Shown in pieces: positions 39,125 through 51,388 of a DNA stretch of 64,000 nucleotides. The position numbers and the translations under genes are program-made. The notes under the pieces were generated by a model. That model made no database searches. It was not told where the DNA came from and was given only the letters and a program-made list of their open reading frames with translations. Position 1 is the first letter of the stretch. Every line of letters starts with the position of its first letter. The DNA is taken from NCBI GenBank assembly GCA_026724425.1, contig JAIUCV010000007.1, forward strand, positions 22,783,286 through 22,847,285, written 5' to 3'. This stretch comes from Erythrophleum ivorense (taxonomy: Eukaryota; Streptophyta; Magnoliopsida; Fabales; Fabaceae).

Positions 39125-39345
39125 TTATGATGTGTTTGTTGAAATACTTGCTGTAGTTATCATTGTTGTCAAAGAAACTTCCACAGGATTTCTTAAATGG
39201 GTTCTCCCTCTATGCATGTATCTCTCATAGTGCTTTAAGCCTGGATATGCTTCCTTTGAGCATATCCATTTCTTGCTATCTGTTCTTTTGCACTTTCTTA
39301 GCTCTGAGTCTACTTTTCTACCATATCCCATTTGAAGGCATCCCT
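39125..39345 (-). pseudogene. Captured WRC-domain exon of a growth-regulating factor (GRF)
   Basis: GRFs are plant transcription factors with an N-terminal QLQ domain and a WRC domain (C3H zinc finger, C-x9-C-x10-C-x2-H). The frame reads MGYGRKVDSELRKCKRTDSK, KWICSKEAYPGLKHYERYMH, RGRTHLRNPVE. This matches the family pattern DPELRRCKRTDGKKWRCSKEA... ERHMHRGR closely. The first two Cys are kept, but the third Cys and the His are both Tyr, so the finger is broken. A splice-acceptor-like CTGCAG sits just upstream, with an in-frame TAG between. No QLQ domain is found. It lies inside the Pack-MULE, opposite in strand to the other captured fragment. Confidence 0.85.
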
Positions 39346-39751
39346 ATCCAACTGCAGCCATATAAAATTAAAAAATAAAAAATAAAAATTGAACCATAAA
39401 CTTGAATCAACTAAAAATAATGTGCTTTGTTCTTACTGGGATGGAAGGGGAAGAGCCTCAAAGAAGAAGACATTGAAGAGTCTTGGCTTCTTTGGATAAA
39501 GTAAATGAGATTAGGTGGGATGTGGTTTTTGAGACTAAGTATTTAAAGATAAGAGTTTGTTGTTCAAATTCTTGTCACTAAATTATTGTGAAAGGAGACC
39601 TATCTCTTGCACTTATTGCACTTATCATTTTTTGATACAAAAAGCTTTTATATAAATAAATATTTTAACGATATACTGATGAAGAAAAATAACTTGGAAA
39701 ATTTCAAAGACAAAAGGAAAATGGATTTTTTCAAGTATTCAAAGTGAAAGG

Positions 39752-40924
39752 CATATTTGGAGGAGTCATTGGTAGCAACATCTTCTTTCAATGCATGGAT
39801 AAGACTCATGGCTTTGATGATATGCTTTTGGAGTTTTGTGAGTGAGTGAGAGAGTATAAGTCTGTTCTTATAACTACTGCACCTCTTAATTTTCATGCTG
39901 AGGGATGTTCTCATTTCAAATTTAAAGGGAATCATGGGGTGGGGAACTCTTCTCCTCTAATTTTCATTTTTGTCAATCTTTCTTCTTATTTCAAGTTCAT
40001 AATCTAATGATATATAGTTTTAGGACTATTACTATGAAATTTAGGGATGTTACTATTAGATTTAAGGAAATTTACACATACTTTTAGAGACTTTCGAGAA
40101 TATAATTATTATTGTAGTTTAGGTCCTTTATTACAAATTTTAAAGATATTACTAGTGGACTTTAGGGAATTTACTACCATATTCAGGCTATCTGAGTTTA
40201 GAATTGTTAATGCCTTGGACCTTAAGAAAATAGACGATTATGGCAGCAGAAAAAGGAACTTCAAAGAATTTTATAATCTTATTATAATCATAACAATCAA
40301 ATATTTACAATCATTCTTTTACAAGCCTCACAATAACTATAATAGTCCAAAATACTAGGGAAGAAATAATCAATGCATTACATCTTTTTAGTTTGATTCC
40401 TTTAAGTTGTTGCCATTGCAATTGTCATTATATCACCACAGCACCAGTTGCCATTGTAGTTGCCATTCTGGAGTATTGTCATTCACTATTCAAATTTTTT
40501 TCACTAACAATACCTAGATATATTTCGATTTTAAGGTGTTGTTTACCATTACTTTTCACAAATTTGCAAGCGACGAAGAACCTGTCGAAGGCTAGCTCTG
40601 GCATGCATCATTTAAACTGTTGAAGGATGCACTTCTAGTGAGAAACTGTCCAAGGATTTTCAGTGATCGGTTGAGGGAAAAATCATCCAAGGATTTTTAG
40701 TTATTGGTTGCAAGAGAAATTGTCGAATGATAGGTAATGGAGGGTCGAGAAGGAAGAGAACAATGTTTAGAGGGCAAATAGTGCTTTTGGATCAGAATGA
40801 CTTGTTTAACAGAGAAGGACATTTGTGTCCATCGGTTCTTACTTGGTCCTACATAATAATTTTGATTTTTAAGGTCCTTCCTAATAAATATTAGGTGATC
40901 TGGGTCCTTCGTACTAATTTTCCC
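39752..40924 (-). repeat. Right terminal inverted repeat of the Pack-MULE
   Basis: Reverse complement of the left arm. The inner limit is CATATTTGGAGGAGT (39752) against ACTCCTCCAAATATG (36763-36777). Confidence 0.88.
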
Positions 40925-41106
40925 TATATATAAAGCTAGCTCGTGCGTTAGTTGGATTTATCACCACACTCAACCGTGCAAGGCATTAAATAACAACAAC
41001 ATTAACTGACCACAGTTTCTTCATCTTTGTCTATGTATGCATAAAATTTCTATATACAAAAAATATTTAATATGAATCATTGCTATTTACTATTTAGAAA
41101 CAGCCC

Positions 41107-41287
41107 TTAGGCATGAGCGTTCTTACGCAATGACGTTACAGCTTTTGTCATGTAGGTTAGCTTGATGTCTTCCAATTTGATCCCTTGACATGGACTGCTT
41201 GGGCTGCAATCAAATGTAACTGCCTCCGTTGTTGCAGATGTTCGTTGTATGTTCTTAAAAGTTACTTCACTAATCTTCACCTCTGAA
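41107..41287 (-). pseudogene. Polygalacturonase pseudogene last exon
   Basis: An intact 59-codon end exon: SEVKISEVTFKNIQRTSATT, CSPSSPCQGIKLEDIKLTYM, and stop TAA at 41107-41109. It matches the family pattern NI-GTSAT, DCSPS-PC-GI-LEDV-L. The acceptor is TAGAG before 41287. Confidence 0.88.
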
Positions 41288-42196
41288 CTCTATTAATTAT
41301 TAAAAGTAATTAATTTAAATGATCACTGCACATATGTTTGTATGATTAAATTCGAATTTGATATAGCTTGCACTTGCAAATTTTACCTAAAAATAGTAAG
41401 TGGTGATTAGTTGATAGTTAGTAAAAGTCTTCTTTAAAAAAATATTTATTGTTTGTTTTATGTAAATTAAAAAGAACAGGTAGGTTTTAGATACTAATAA
41501 GATTATTTTATATTTAAAATTTTCTTGATTTTTATAACAATTACTCATATTCTTTTTATTTTTATTTTGTATATTATAAATTTTTTGGACTTTTAATTAT
41601 AAAGTCTAAACTTCAATCCTTCCAAATTAATATTATTTCACTAATTTCTATAAGTTTCAATTTTTATAACTGTTAACTTAAACATTGTAACTATTTATAC
41701 ATATTTTGATTAGTTTAGTTTTCATTTATACAAAATCTTGCTCTACATTAACAAAACTATTTAATGAAATTATGCCACAAATTTATATTTCAAAATTTAG
41801 TTAACAAAATGAACGTAATTTTACTCTACTTAAGAATAATATTTTTTACGCATTACAGTATGATTTGCTGTTAAGCTTAAAATGAAAAAAAAATTCAATA
41901 TAACTATCAACAAAAAATCAATTTAACTAAATAATTTTAGATAAAATGTGAAAGAAGTTGAAGACAATTTAGATAAAATTTTTAGTATTTATTATCATAT
42001 TGTTCATTAAAAAAATATAACACATAAATTTTTTTAAATGATCAATCAAGTCGTGCTGCATTGTGAAGTTATTTATATATTGTATTTTTATCTAAAAATT
42101 TAATAACAAACATCTAAAATATTACACTTAAATTCATCATTTTTTGTGTCATGAATTTTTATTATTAACTTAAAATATTTAATTAACTATAATTAC
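41288..42196 (-). other. Intron of the polygalacturonase pseudogene
   Basis: AT-rich. The short family stretch usually found between NPI and the last exon (an HYCP-like Cys motif) was searched for here and not found. Confidence 0.6.
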
Positions 42197-44780
42197 TCGG
42201 TGAGGATGGGGTTGGCAACGTTGCTCATGGTAATGTTTTGGAAAGGAATGTTCCTAATGTACCCTTTGCTTGGTCTTGCCCATGTGTTTACACTACAAAA
42301 AAAATGTGAGTTTAGCTATGATTTTTTAGTGGCCTTAACTATGGTTAAGCCCTTGGCCACAGTTTCAAAATCTGTGGTTAAATTGTTTATGAAAAAAAAT
42401 TTAACTTTGATTTTTAAAAATCGTTAGTAAAATTGTAGCCAAAATAAGATTTAGTAATGATTTATCAAAATTGTAGCTAAGCTTACCTTTAGCCACGGTG
42501 AGGCTAACTGTGGTGAATTCTATCCTAGCCACGGTTAAGACAAGCTTAGCCATAGTTAGGCTAAAATCATGGCTAAGACAAACTTAGTCATGGTCAGGCT
42601 AATAGTGGCGAAGGTTGTTTTTGCCACAGTTATCAAAACTGTGGCTAAACCTTGCCTCAATCACAGTTAAGAGTAACGTGGTTAAGACATCCAGTGACCT
42701 ATATCTTAATCCCTAAATTGTGATGGCTAATTTTTTTTGTCACAAATTTATAACAATATATTTTAAATAATATACTTAGCAACTAATTTCCAATAGTAGT
42801 TTTCAACAATAAATCCAACAATAAGAACTAAGTTTCAATAACAACAACCATAATATCATTAGAATTAAAAATACATTCATAATTTATTAATCTAAAAACA
42901 AGTAATGTAACTATAAAGTTTATTCAAACAATATGTCCCTTCTTATGGGAAATGCTTATCGTTAGCAGGTTGGTATTTGCTGTCCCAATCCTTGGTCTCT
43001 AAAATTTTTAAAAAAATATTATTAGTCAAAAATTCATTTGTGTGGTTGCAACTAGAATATAAATTTGAAAAATTAGCCTTCAAGCTTGTAAGATCGTAAG
43101 CTCTGGTGGCAATGTAGCCTAAAATTTTTGAAGTATGAAAGGTATAGTTATTTCTACTTGTCATTATCACTCAACAATTATAGCATTGTTGCTTGTCTCT
43201 TTTAGTCATTTGTGCTTTTAGTTGAACAACCTCATTTTGTAATTCTACGTAAGAAGGTCTAGAGGAACTCCCATGAGTATGATATCTTTAGTTATTTAAT
43301 CTTTCAAAAAAAAAACCTTATTAGGTGATCAGCCATCACTAAACATGATACTTTTGAATAATTATGCATGTGTGTTAACATATATTCATGTGTGTTTCAG
43401 AATTATTTTTATTTTCTGTGTCATTTTTTTTCATGATCCCTTCAAAAATAATCTTTAGGATACATTTTATATATTAGTATGACATAGTTAAAAAATAATT
43501 TTTTAAAATGTTGATCTCAATTTTTTAGCTAGGTAGTTAAAGTAAAAGATTACACTTACACTTCCATAATCACTAGATAATCCTTTCGAACTATATTCAT
43601 AAGGAAATATAGTATAAAATTATTTTTTAAACTCAATAAAGCTTTTGTCTCTTATAATTATTCTAGTTGTATTAATTTTTTTAAAGGTTAGATAAAAAAA
43701 AAATTCTCGTGAAACGAATTTTTTTTATATTTTAACAATAAAGCACAAAAAAAAGTAACAAGATAATAACTCCACCAATAAGATAAAAAAAATTAAACAA
43801 TGAAAAATGAAATCCCAAATAATAAAATTCAGCCGTTATAATGAAACAAATTTTATATATATTATCAATAATGAATCCAAACAAATTTTAAAAAAATATA
43901 CCTATACACTAATAACATAAAAAAATTCAAACAATAAAAAATTTAATTCTAAATAAGAAAATTCTATAATGAACCACATTTTAGTTAGCCTTTAAAAAAA
44001 CAAAGTCATAAATCTAAAACAAAGTTCAAAACCACCAACCAACATGAAAACACTGAACAATGGTTGCTAAAATTGGAAAAACAATTCACAAAAATGGTAT
44101 GGAGGACCACACAAATGAGAAGGATGATGGAGCCACAAGAGAAACATTGAAGAGAGCTAGATCTGCTAGGGATGAAAGGGATGTTGTAGAAGAAGATGAA
44201 TGAAACAAAGAGGCTGTGCTATTATAGAATTGATGAGATAAAAGATGATGGCTTAACCATGATTTTACACCACAGATTTGACCATAATTTTTTAAAAAAT
44301 CATGGTCAAGTCATCGACAATTAATGATGATTTACTAAAATTGTGGTTAAGTCACCATGGTATTTTAAAATTCGTGGCCAATTCTTTAGTGCTTGACCAC
44401 AGTTTACTAAAATCGTGGTTAAGCCACCATAGTTTTCCAACAACCGTGGCCAATTCTTTAGTGCTCAACCATGGTTTTAGGATAATCGTGGTTAAAGTCA
44501 TGATTTAATCACGGTTATGTGGAACTGTGGTTAAACAGTGAGCTTAACCATGGTTATTTTATAATGATGGTTAGATTCTTTATCTTAACCAAGGTTTGGA
44601 AAATTGTGGTTAAGATGTGTTTTAACTATAGTTATGTTAACTATAATTAAGGCATTATCCCTAAACTCTTCTTTTCCTATATTGTTATATGTACCCCATT
44701 ATCAGATCCACTAAATGTAGCACTCGTTAGGGTCACATTTCGACCCTCTTTCGTCCATTTCCTTCACCAAGCTATCGACA
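42197..44780 (-). pseudogene. Polygalacturonase pseudogene exon 3, interrupted by CACTA
   Basis: The upstream part (44685-44780) reads NVTLTSATFSGSDNGVHI after a one-base frameshift. The downstream part (42197-42290) reads TWARPSKGYIRNIPFQNITM followed by SNVANPILTE. The two join in frame across the CACTA element if one TTA duplication is removed (GVHI-N-TWAR). The family motif here is GVRIKTWAR, so the substrate-binding RIK is replaced by HIN. Confidence 0.9.
42291..44684. mobile_element. Non-autonomous CACTA (En/Spm-like) transposon inserted in an exon
   Basis: Begins CACTACAAAAAAAATGTGAG and ends with a degenerate inverse (CTAAACTC...TTTTCCTATATTG at 44684). A 3-bp duplication TTA flanks it (42288-42290 and 44685-44687), the length typical of CACTA elements. 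Subterminal regions (42300-42720 and 44230-44640) are packed with inverted copies of a motif around TTAGCCACGGTTAAG / CTTAACCATGGTTTT, the transposase-binding-type repeats of this superfamily. The interior has no transposase. 2.4 kb. Confidence 0.85.
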
Positions 44781-45538
44781 CTACATAACACATATCAAAA
44801 TAAGCTTAACTTTGGGAGGCGAAACTTCACCACAAGTGGAGGTCAAGTTCAGCGTTGGTGGAGAGAAGTCCATATGCATGTGAATCATTTAACTAACTTA
44901 AGATTCTCTTATGATCATTTTATTTATGATAAAGCTACCTTTAGTATGGAGTTTTATTTACTTACTAATTTGATGGGGACTTACATGCTAATTTATTCTT
45001 AGTTTTGTTATTCATAACCTTTGGCCTCCTTAATTTACCAAAAAAAACAAACAAAAGAAGTTTAGCTTTCTTCGTTTGCTTGAAGCTACATTGTGGAATG
45101 AACTTTATTTTATATTAGTAATTTATACAATTTCGATCTCAAATTTTAAAATAATTTGACAAAAGCCAGACTTGCAATTCCCTTTGCGATCAACTCCAAC
45201 TTTTCACTCTTAAAACATAATTGCAGAAGAGGCATATGATACAATGATGTCTTATATTCTTATATATCTTGGAATATTCTAGTACGACATAATATGATAA
45301 AAGGATGTTATAGTATTTAATTAAGGCACCTATATTTGATATGACTAATGATATTTGATAAATTTCAAGAAAAGAAATATAAGATATCTATATTTGATTT
45401 CACTTATAATTAATTATTGTTATTTACTTTATAACTTTTTAGATATATTCTTACACAAGGAAAACACCAAAAAAATTTATTCCTTCTAACTTGGGAACGT
45501 CCTGGTGAAAGCTTGGACACATAGACATGTGCACGCAC

Positions 45539-48500
45539 TGTAATACCTTAACCTTCTTGCCCTTAAATAATTGCCACATAGGTTATCTTAACATATTCTA
45601 GGCATGCGGTTATACATTTGCAAGGGAGCATGCACTTTTATCCATCCTTATTTGCATAGTTGGAAAGCCATATACATGATTCATGGCTTTGGAGACCATA
45701 TGAACTCATCAATATTATTTTCATCCATAACATATCCATTCAAGTCATAAACATCACAACTCATTTCATATATCTCGGGTTTGAAACCATATATAAAAAA
45801 AAAATCAAGTTTTGCTCTCAGGTTGGCATGTCCAAATGTTTTATATAAATTTTGAAAATTCATAAATAATTCTAAAAAAATCAAAATCATGCATATGATA
45901 GCTTTTTAGAAAGTTCTGAATTTTAACTAATGAGTAAAAATAGTTCTAGATCAAGAAAAAAGCATTTAACTCATGACAATTGATGGAACAGTACCAAAGG
46001 TCGAGCTGCATTACTGGTACTATCATGAAACTTTAAAAATTCGGTTCTCCTTCCACAGAGCTTCAAATAAGGTGATCTTAGTAGCTATGGAAAGTTTATG
46101 GTGTCTAATTTATGCTTGTAAACTTCCATAGGAATTGGACTTCATTTGGCTCACGAGTGGTACAGAAACATAAACTAACCATATGAACAGTAACCATACT
46201 ATTTCTGCATAATTTGGCCAATTTTAAAAAGTCATAATAAATTCTCTAGAGTTCCAAATTGGGTGTTCTTTATCTTTGTGAAAAGCTCTAGATAAGTTCT
46301 ATAACTAGGACAAATTTCGTGCCAAGACTAGTCAATTTGGTTAGTTTATGATTCAGTTCAAAATTATGCCAATTTTAACATTATAAATGGGTCAAAGTTT
46401 CATCAAATGATTTTCTAATAACTCTACAACCATATGGGCACATTCCATAGCACAAATGCAGCTTATGAGAGTATCTCAAATGGTCCAATTCACCATGCAT
46501 CTCAAAATCACCTTTCTACTTGCCTTTATACACATAATCCTCAAGGCACATGGATGATAAAAATCCATATAAACATACATTTAGTTCTAATTTCCATTCA
46601 TACATAATATTCACATACTTTTATACATGCTCAATAGTTTACATGCCATAAACTACTCATACATACATATATACTTTGATATTATATTACATTAAAAGCT
46701 ATTTTATTGTCAAAGTGTGGTAACTTACGCTTTTTGGCTTCCATTCTTACTTCCTTGAATTTTACCTAGACATGGTTAGATAGAAAATGGGGATGAGTGA
46801 GATTCAAAGAATCTCAATAGCTCTTTACCCTTTTAAACATACATAATGGATGTTAAAACATGTTAAAGAATATTTGCATGTCATACAAGCTTCATATGAA
46901 CATACATAAAATATTTTCTTGATCATGTAAACTCATACATATCAAATATAGGCTTTTAAGGGTATTGGTCTAACCTTACCTAACTTTTTAGGGAATTTTG
47001 GATTTACCTCACCCACTTTCAAGGGATATTTGAATAAGCCTCACTCTTTTTGAGACTTTTGGCTTTGTCTCACCCAATTCTAGGGACTTTTGTCTCATTC
47101 TCATCCATGTTAAAAACTTTTGGCTTAACTATACTCATTCAAGCCAAAATATATTCATAAACTCATTTCAAGATGCATAATGATACCATAGCAAGTAAGC
47201 AATAGCTAAAAACACATTTCATAGTTCAAACATACACACAAGCACTCAAAAATAAGCACACATCCAAGCCATGCATGTGAGAAAGGTTAAAGAGCTATCT
47301 TGGAGTAAGAACACAACACTTCCCTCTTAAACTCTTCTTCCCCTTTTTGGCCAAGCTCATGGAATTAGGTGGCACTTTATTCTCTTGGCTTAGACACATT
47401 AAATGAGACATGAATCACTCATAGGAATAAGCTTTAGCATCACACACACACATTATGGAAGTTCACTTTGTTCTAAGACTCAATTATGGATCCATACAAG
47501 ACATAATGAAGCAATTATGGAAATTTATAAATTTGGCTCCATTTTTTCCTTCAATATAAGTCTCTTGACTCCATTTAGACTCCTTGGAGTCATAACAAAT
47601 TCATTTTAGGGAGTCTAGCTATAAGTTACTTCTTTATATCTCATTATGGAGTCTACACCTCAATCTCACAAACCAAGGCTTCTAAATTTTTTTCAAGGTT
47701 TCCTTTGATATTCCTCTATCATATCTAGTTCCATTCTAAGTTTAGACTAATTTAAAACACACCCTAGGTGGCCAAACCTCTCTTGGCAAAGACATGTTCC
47801 TAATGTTTGGACCTATGGAGTTTACTTTGTTTTCTTGAAGGGAATGAAACTTGAAAGGCTTCCTAGATGTCTTGAGGGCTCATTCATACTCTTAGACAAT
47901 TCAAATTACTACTAGGAAGTTTCATCTTGGCCTAGGTGCAATTAAATCTCTAAGTTTGCTAATTTACAATCTAATGCTTCTTATTCAATTTCAATGGCAT
48001 CTTCTTAATCCTTACCCTTCATAACCCTTCTTCCTATCCTAGTTTGGAAAGAAATCACTCCCTCTTGGCTGGGCTCATAGTTGGCTAAAACACTCATGGA
48101 AGAGAAGCAACAAGAGAGTGCAAGAAGGGCCATAATTCTTACCTCATTTCAAAGCTTTTTCAAGATGCTTTGTGATGCTTCTAGCCTCTCCTTGGAATTC
48201 TACCTTCCCTCATCTGGACCAGTCACAAACCAGTCCCATATGAGTCATAAAAACCATAGGAAGGAAGAGGAGAAGGAAAGGAATAACATTAAGGAAGGAA
48301 GGAGCATGAAAAATTAGATATTTTCTTACCTTTTTGCAAGTTTTTCCTTTCCCTTTTTGCTCTCTTCTTGGACGCCTCTTGAAGCTAGTCTCTCCTTTGG
48401 TCTTAGGTAGAAACAAAGTTGGTTAAGTGGAGAGGAGAGGGAGGACGTGTAATATAAAGGAAGAAGCCTTTTATAATTCTTTTTTTAAAATCCCATCCAT

Positions 48501-49002
48501 GTCCCTTTTCTTGGTTATTTTCTTTTGGGCTTATTTTAACTCCTTTTTAAAAACCTTTTATTTCATCATAAAATTTAGGTTCTCTAACTCATAAAATATC
48601 TTTGGAATCGCTCAAAATGGATCTAAAACCTTTTCGAACAAAGATATCAAAATTTGGGTCAATCATTATTCTAAAACTTAAACTAGAAGGGTTTTAATTG
48701 TTCTAGGGGTTCCTATAATTTTTAAGATCACTGAGAATCTCAAGAAACTCATTTTACCCATTTAAAAATTCCTCCTTTGAGTTTTTTAAAATGTGCTCGA
48801 AATTACAAAAATGCCATTATGTTTTCGACAATTTTATTGAACTTCTCTAGCTCTAATTTTCAGGCATCTCAAGCCTTATATCCTTATTTTCTATTATTTA
48901 AAATTTTTTCTTAATTTTATTTGGCTTCAAATCTTTCTAGTTAAAGGACTTTCTTTTATATTTGATTAGTTTTGTATATTTATGAAGAAACCAGATGTTA
49001 CA
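45539..49002 (+). mobile_element. LTR-type element (family B) copy 1, 3.46 kb; likely solo LTR
   Basis: Begins TGTAATACCTTAACCTTCTT and ends CCAGATGTTACA. Flanks CGCAC (45534-45538) and CGCAT (49003-49007) fit a 5-bp duplication with one change. No gag/pol frames, so a solo LTR is most likely. It contains a short tandem array at 46960-47130. The homologous copy at 57075-63427 is in the other orientation. Confidence 0.78.
46955..47135 (-). repeat. Minisatellite (~33-36 bp units) inside family B element
   Basis: About five units, each with CCTAAAAG/AAAAGTCCC and GGGTGAG on the minus strand, for example ACTTTTGGCTTTGTCTCACC at 47056-47075 (plus strand). The counterpart array is at 58870-59060. 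Confidence 0.7.
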
Positions 49003-49676
49003 CGCATGCACACACATATTATGGGATGCACATACTAGGATGGAGTATATATTCATATAACAATCTACCAAATGGATATGGTATACCATCAAAATGTTTA
49101 AGATTATGATATTTAGTATGATAACTGAAATTAAAGTTGTCATTGAAAAAAAATGTGATTGTGATTTTGTAAAAATTAACAAAGTTAAAAGTGGGATAAT
49201 TTTTTTTTTTTGGATAGGAGATATCGCTCAAATTGTTTCATTCTGTGCTTGTTGAAATATCAAATAATACCATGCATTCTAAATATTAATATATTAAAAA
49301 AATAAATTACATTGATCTTACTTAAATTTTATTAAAATTACATTGATCTCCTTTAAAATAAAAAATTGAGTTATACTTCAATCAAACTCTAATTTTTTTT
49401 ACTTACATTCCCTCCATTAATCTAAATATACATTTTTTAGTTAAAATACTTTCTTATATATTTTTTATAAAAGATATTTTAGTTAAAAAATTTAAAATTA
49501 GACTTAAGTTTGTAGTGGAAAAATAAAAAAAAAATTCTAATATTAAGATAACAGTATACTAAACACGTTTTCAAATTCATACTCAGATAATATGATATGT
49601 GAGGTCAAAGAACCAAGATATCAGAATACCAAATTGCCTTATTAAATGACTATAATGATATCGGCACTAACTTTAC

Positions 49677-49961
49677 GCCATGCCTAGGGCCACATCTGAT
49701 GTTGGACATGACGAGATTATAGCTGGCATCACCAATGGATATGCTGTCATCGCCAGTTTGTATGGTGCTGTCAGTGATGTTAACGCGAGTAAAGCCTTGG
49801 ACGTAAATGCCACCTGTGTTGGGGCTCTGATCTGGTGCCATAAGCCTCACGTTTCGGACAAGAACGTCGTTGCAGCTGTTGATTACATGGTAACTTAGCT
49901 GGCTGTTGATTGACGTTTTCCCTCTAGCCACCAGGTTATTTACCTAGTTGAATGTAATTGA
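49677..49961 (-). pseudogene. Polygalacturonase pseudogene exon 2 (catalytic core)
   Basis: Starts after a TGCAG acceptor with SITFN then a stop (TAG where the family usually has CAG), and continues in frame NNLVARGKTSIN. Further on are APDQSPNTGGIYVQG, IQTGDDSISIG and IRCGPRHG. The catalytic NTD is NTG, the GDD pair is intact, Cys of GDDC is Ser, and GHG is RHG. Donor GTAAAG at 49676. Confidence 0.9.
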
Positions 49962-50931
49962 CTGCATGTATTCATATGTTCTTTTTTTAAAAAAACACAA
50001 CACACACACACACGCACACACATGATTTAACTATAAATATATGCTATATTAAATTTTTCTTTGAAAATGTTGGCTTGATGGGTGTAATTTTTTTATTTGT
50101 TGATATTAAATTAGTCCATTAAGAAAACTGTTATGTCAAAACAGGGTGTACTCTTGCTTTCCTCATCTTTCATATTTTATGCACTTTTTTTTTGGGCCAA
50201 TATATTTATGTCCTTGGATTGATATGTATAATTATAATTATTATGAGAAATTCCTTATATCTGTTTTTTATCAGGGTTTTCTATAAAAATATTAAATGTC
50301 TTGAGAAAATTTTTCTTTTCAAAAAAGAATAAATCTAGTAATGAAATGTCAAAAAGACCATGTATAGTACATTTTTATTAAAAAAAATATGACAACAAAT
50401 ATGTAAAAGAAAATACGCTTAAATTTTGTCCAAGTTCGACAATTCCATTGCTATTTATTGAATTTATGGAAATTCTTAATTTTTATTAGTATATAACCGC
50501 ATAAGAGTGTTTGAACCAAGCAGTCTCTATTATATTCAAAATTCGCGTATTCAAATTATATTTAGTTACTTTATAAGAAAAAGCTATATACTTGCATGCT
50601 GTATTAAAATATTTATACATGCAAATATTTAGTAGTAATTATAATTAAAATGAGATATTGTCACACAAAAGATATTAATTAAGAAAAAAGAAAAAACATA
50701 TTTTCTTCTCAAATTAATTACCTTATATAGAGATACGTAATACTTTTGTACTCAACAACACCAGCTCCCCATTTAATTAGTTTCTATTTAGTTAGTGTTG
50801 TTGTCAATCATTAAATTAATTTTTAAACAAAGTGCTCTATATATATATATAGAATTAAATAATATATATATATATATATATATATAAAGAATTAAAGATA
50901 GTTTGGTATAAAGTAATGAGATTATACGAAC
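49962..50931 (-). other. Intron 1 of the polygalacturonase pseudogene
   Basis: Contains (AC)n at about 49997-50022 and two (AT)n tracts at about 50836-50885. No other feature. Confidence 0.7.
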
Positions 50932-51388
50932 CCTTGCTCCAACAGGGCAAGCCTTGCCTGACCTCCTGCAATCCAAGAATGCAGCCCCTTTAGCATCCAA
51001 TTTTCCTCCATAGATAGCAAGATTGTTCACTTGTATAAACAAAATTCAAAACCCTGAATTACCCAATGTCCAATAAGTGAAAGGAGCCACAAGAAATCTT
51101 TGAGGAACGTGACCTTGCTCTTGCATGGCCCTCGGAACACTCTGGCTTTCACCAGGTACCTTCCCCTTGGCACGTACACCATGGCTGGCATTTGGCTACT
51201 ACACGCCAATAGCCATGCATCGTGAATGCCCTGGTGGTATCCGTTTTCCCTTTGGCTTCGCGTCGAACCTAACCACATTGTGTTGGGAGGTCGGAGATGC
51301 ATCTGAAGAGCCTAACAATGTTATGGTCATGAAGAAGACGGAGAGAAGAAGCCAAGAGATAGTTCCTACAAGGCCAGCCTATCATGCA
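50932..51388 (-). pseudogene. Polygalacturonase pseudogene exon 1
   Basis: One frame gives a hydrophobic signal-peptide-like stretch (GTISWLLLSVFFMTITLLGS) followed by HNVVRFDAKPKGKTDTTRAF. The reading then shifts to HDAWLLACSSQMPAMVYVPR and CKSKVTF, and shifts again to FIQVNNLAIYGGKLDAKGAA then CRRSGKACPVGAR. At least two frameshifts. The donor GTTCGT at 50931 is weak. The second CACTA element begins 11 bp upstream of the signal peptide. Confidence 0.85.

Larger units (their letters stand above)
35607..40924. mobile_element. Pack-MULE: Mutator-like element carrying host gene fragments
   Basis: A 5.3-kb element bounded by terminal inverted repeats starting GGGAAAATTAGTACGGAGGA, with arms of about 1.17 kb (35607-36777 and 39752-40924). 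Outside the arms, the 9-bp sequence TATATATAA is duplicated exactly (35598-35606 and 40925-40933), the length diagnostic of Mutator-like transposition. The interior (36778-39751) has no MURA transposase. Instead it holds pieces of at least two host genes (see 36960-37815 and 39125-39345), which fits a Pack-MULE. The arms differ at scattered positions and by small indels. Mobilisation would need a transposase from elsewhere. Confidence 0.9.
44781..49676 (-). other. Intron of the polygalacturonase pseudogene, enlarged by an LTR element
   Basis: Holds the 3.46-kb family B element (45539-49002). Without it the intron would be about 1.4 kb. The flanks (44781-45538 and 49003-49676) are AT-rich with nothing else recognised. 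Confidence 0.75.
41107..51388 (-). pseudogene. Polygalacturonase (GH28) pseudogene split by transposons
   Basis: GH28 polygalacturonases hydrolyse pectin in the cell wall; this copy is broken. Recognisable exons, high to low: 50932-51388 (signal peptide and N-terminus), 49677-49961 (catalytic core), 44685-44780 plus 42197-42290 (one exon split by a CACTA element), and 41107-41287 (C-terminus). The family has about 390-420 codons; about 285 are recognisable. Lesions include no start codon (TGA TAG just upstream of the signal peptide), frameshifts in exon 1, a TAG in FN-TAG, a frameshift in the third exon, and probable loss of the stretch between NPILTE and SEVKIS. Active-site motifs read NTG, GDD, RHG and HIN instead of NTD, GDD, GHG and RIK. 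Confidence 0.9.

Noticed and set aside
49680..49898. Plus-strand 72-codon frame
   Set aside because: Antisense shadow of the polygalacturonase core exon.
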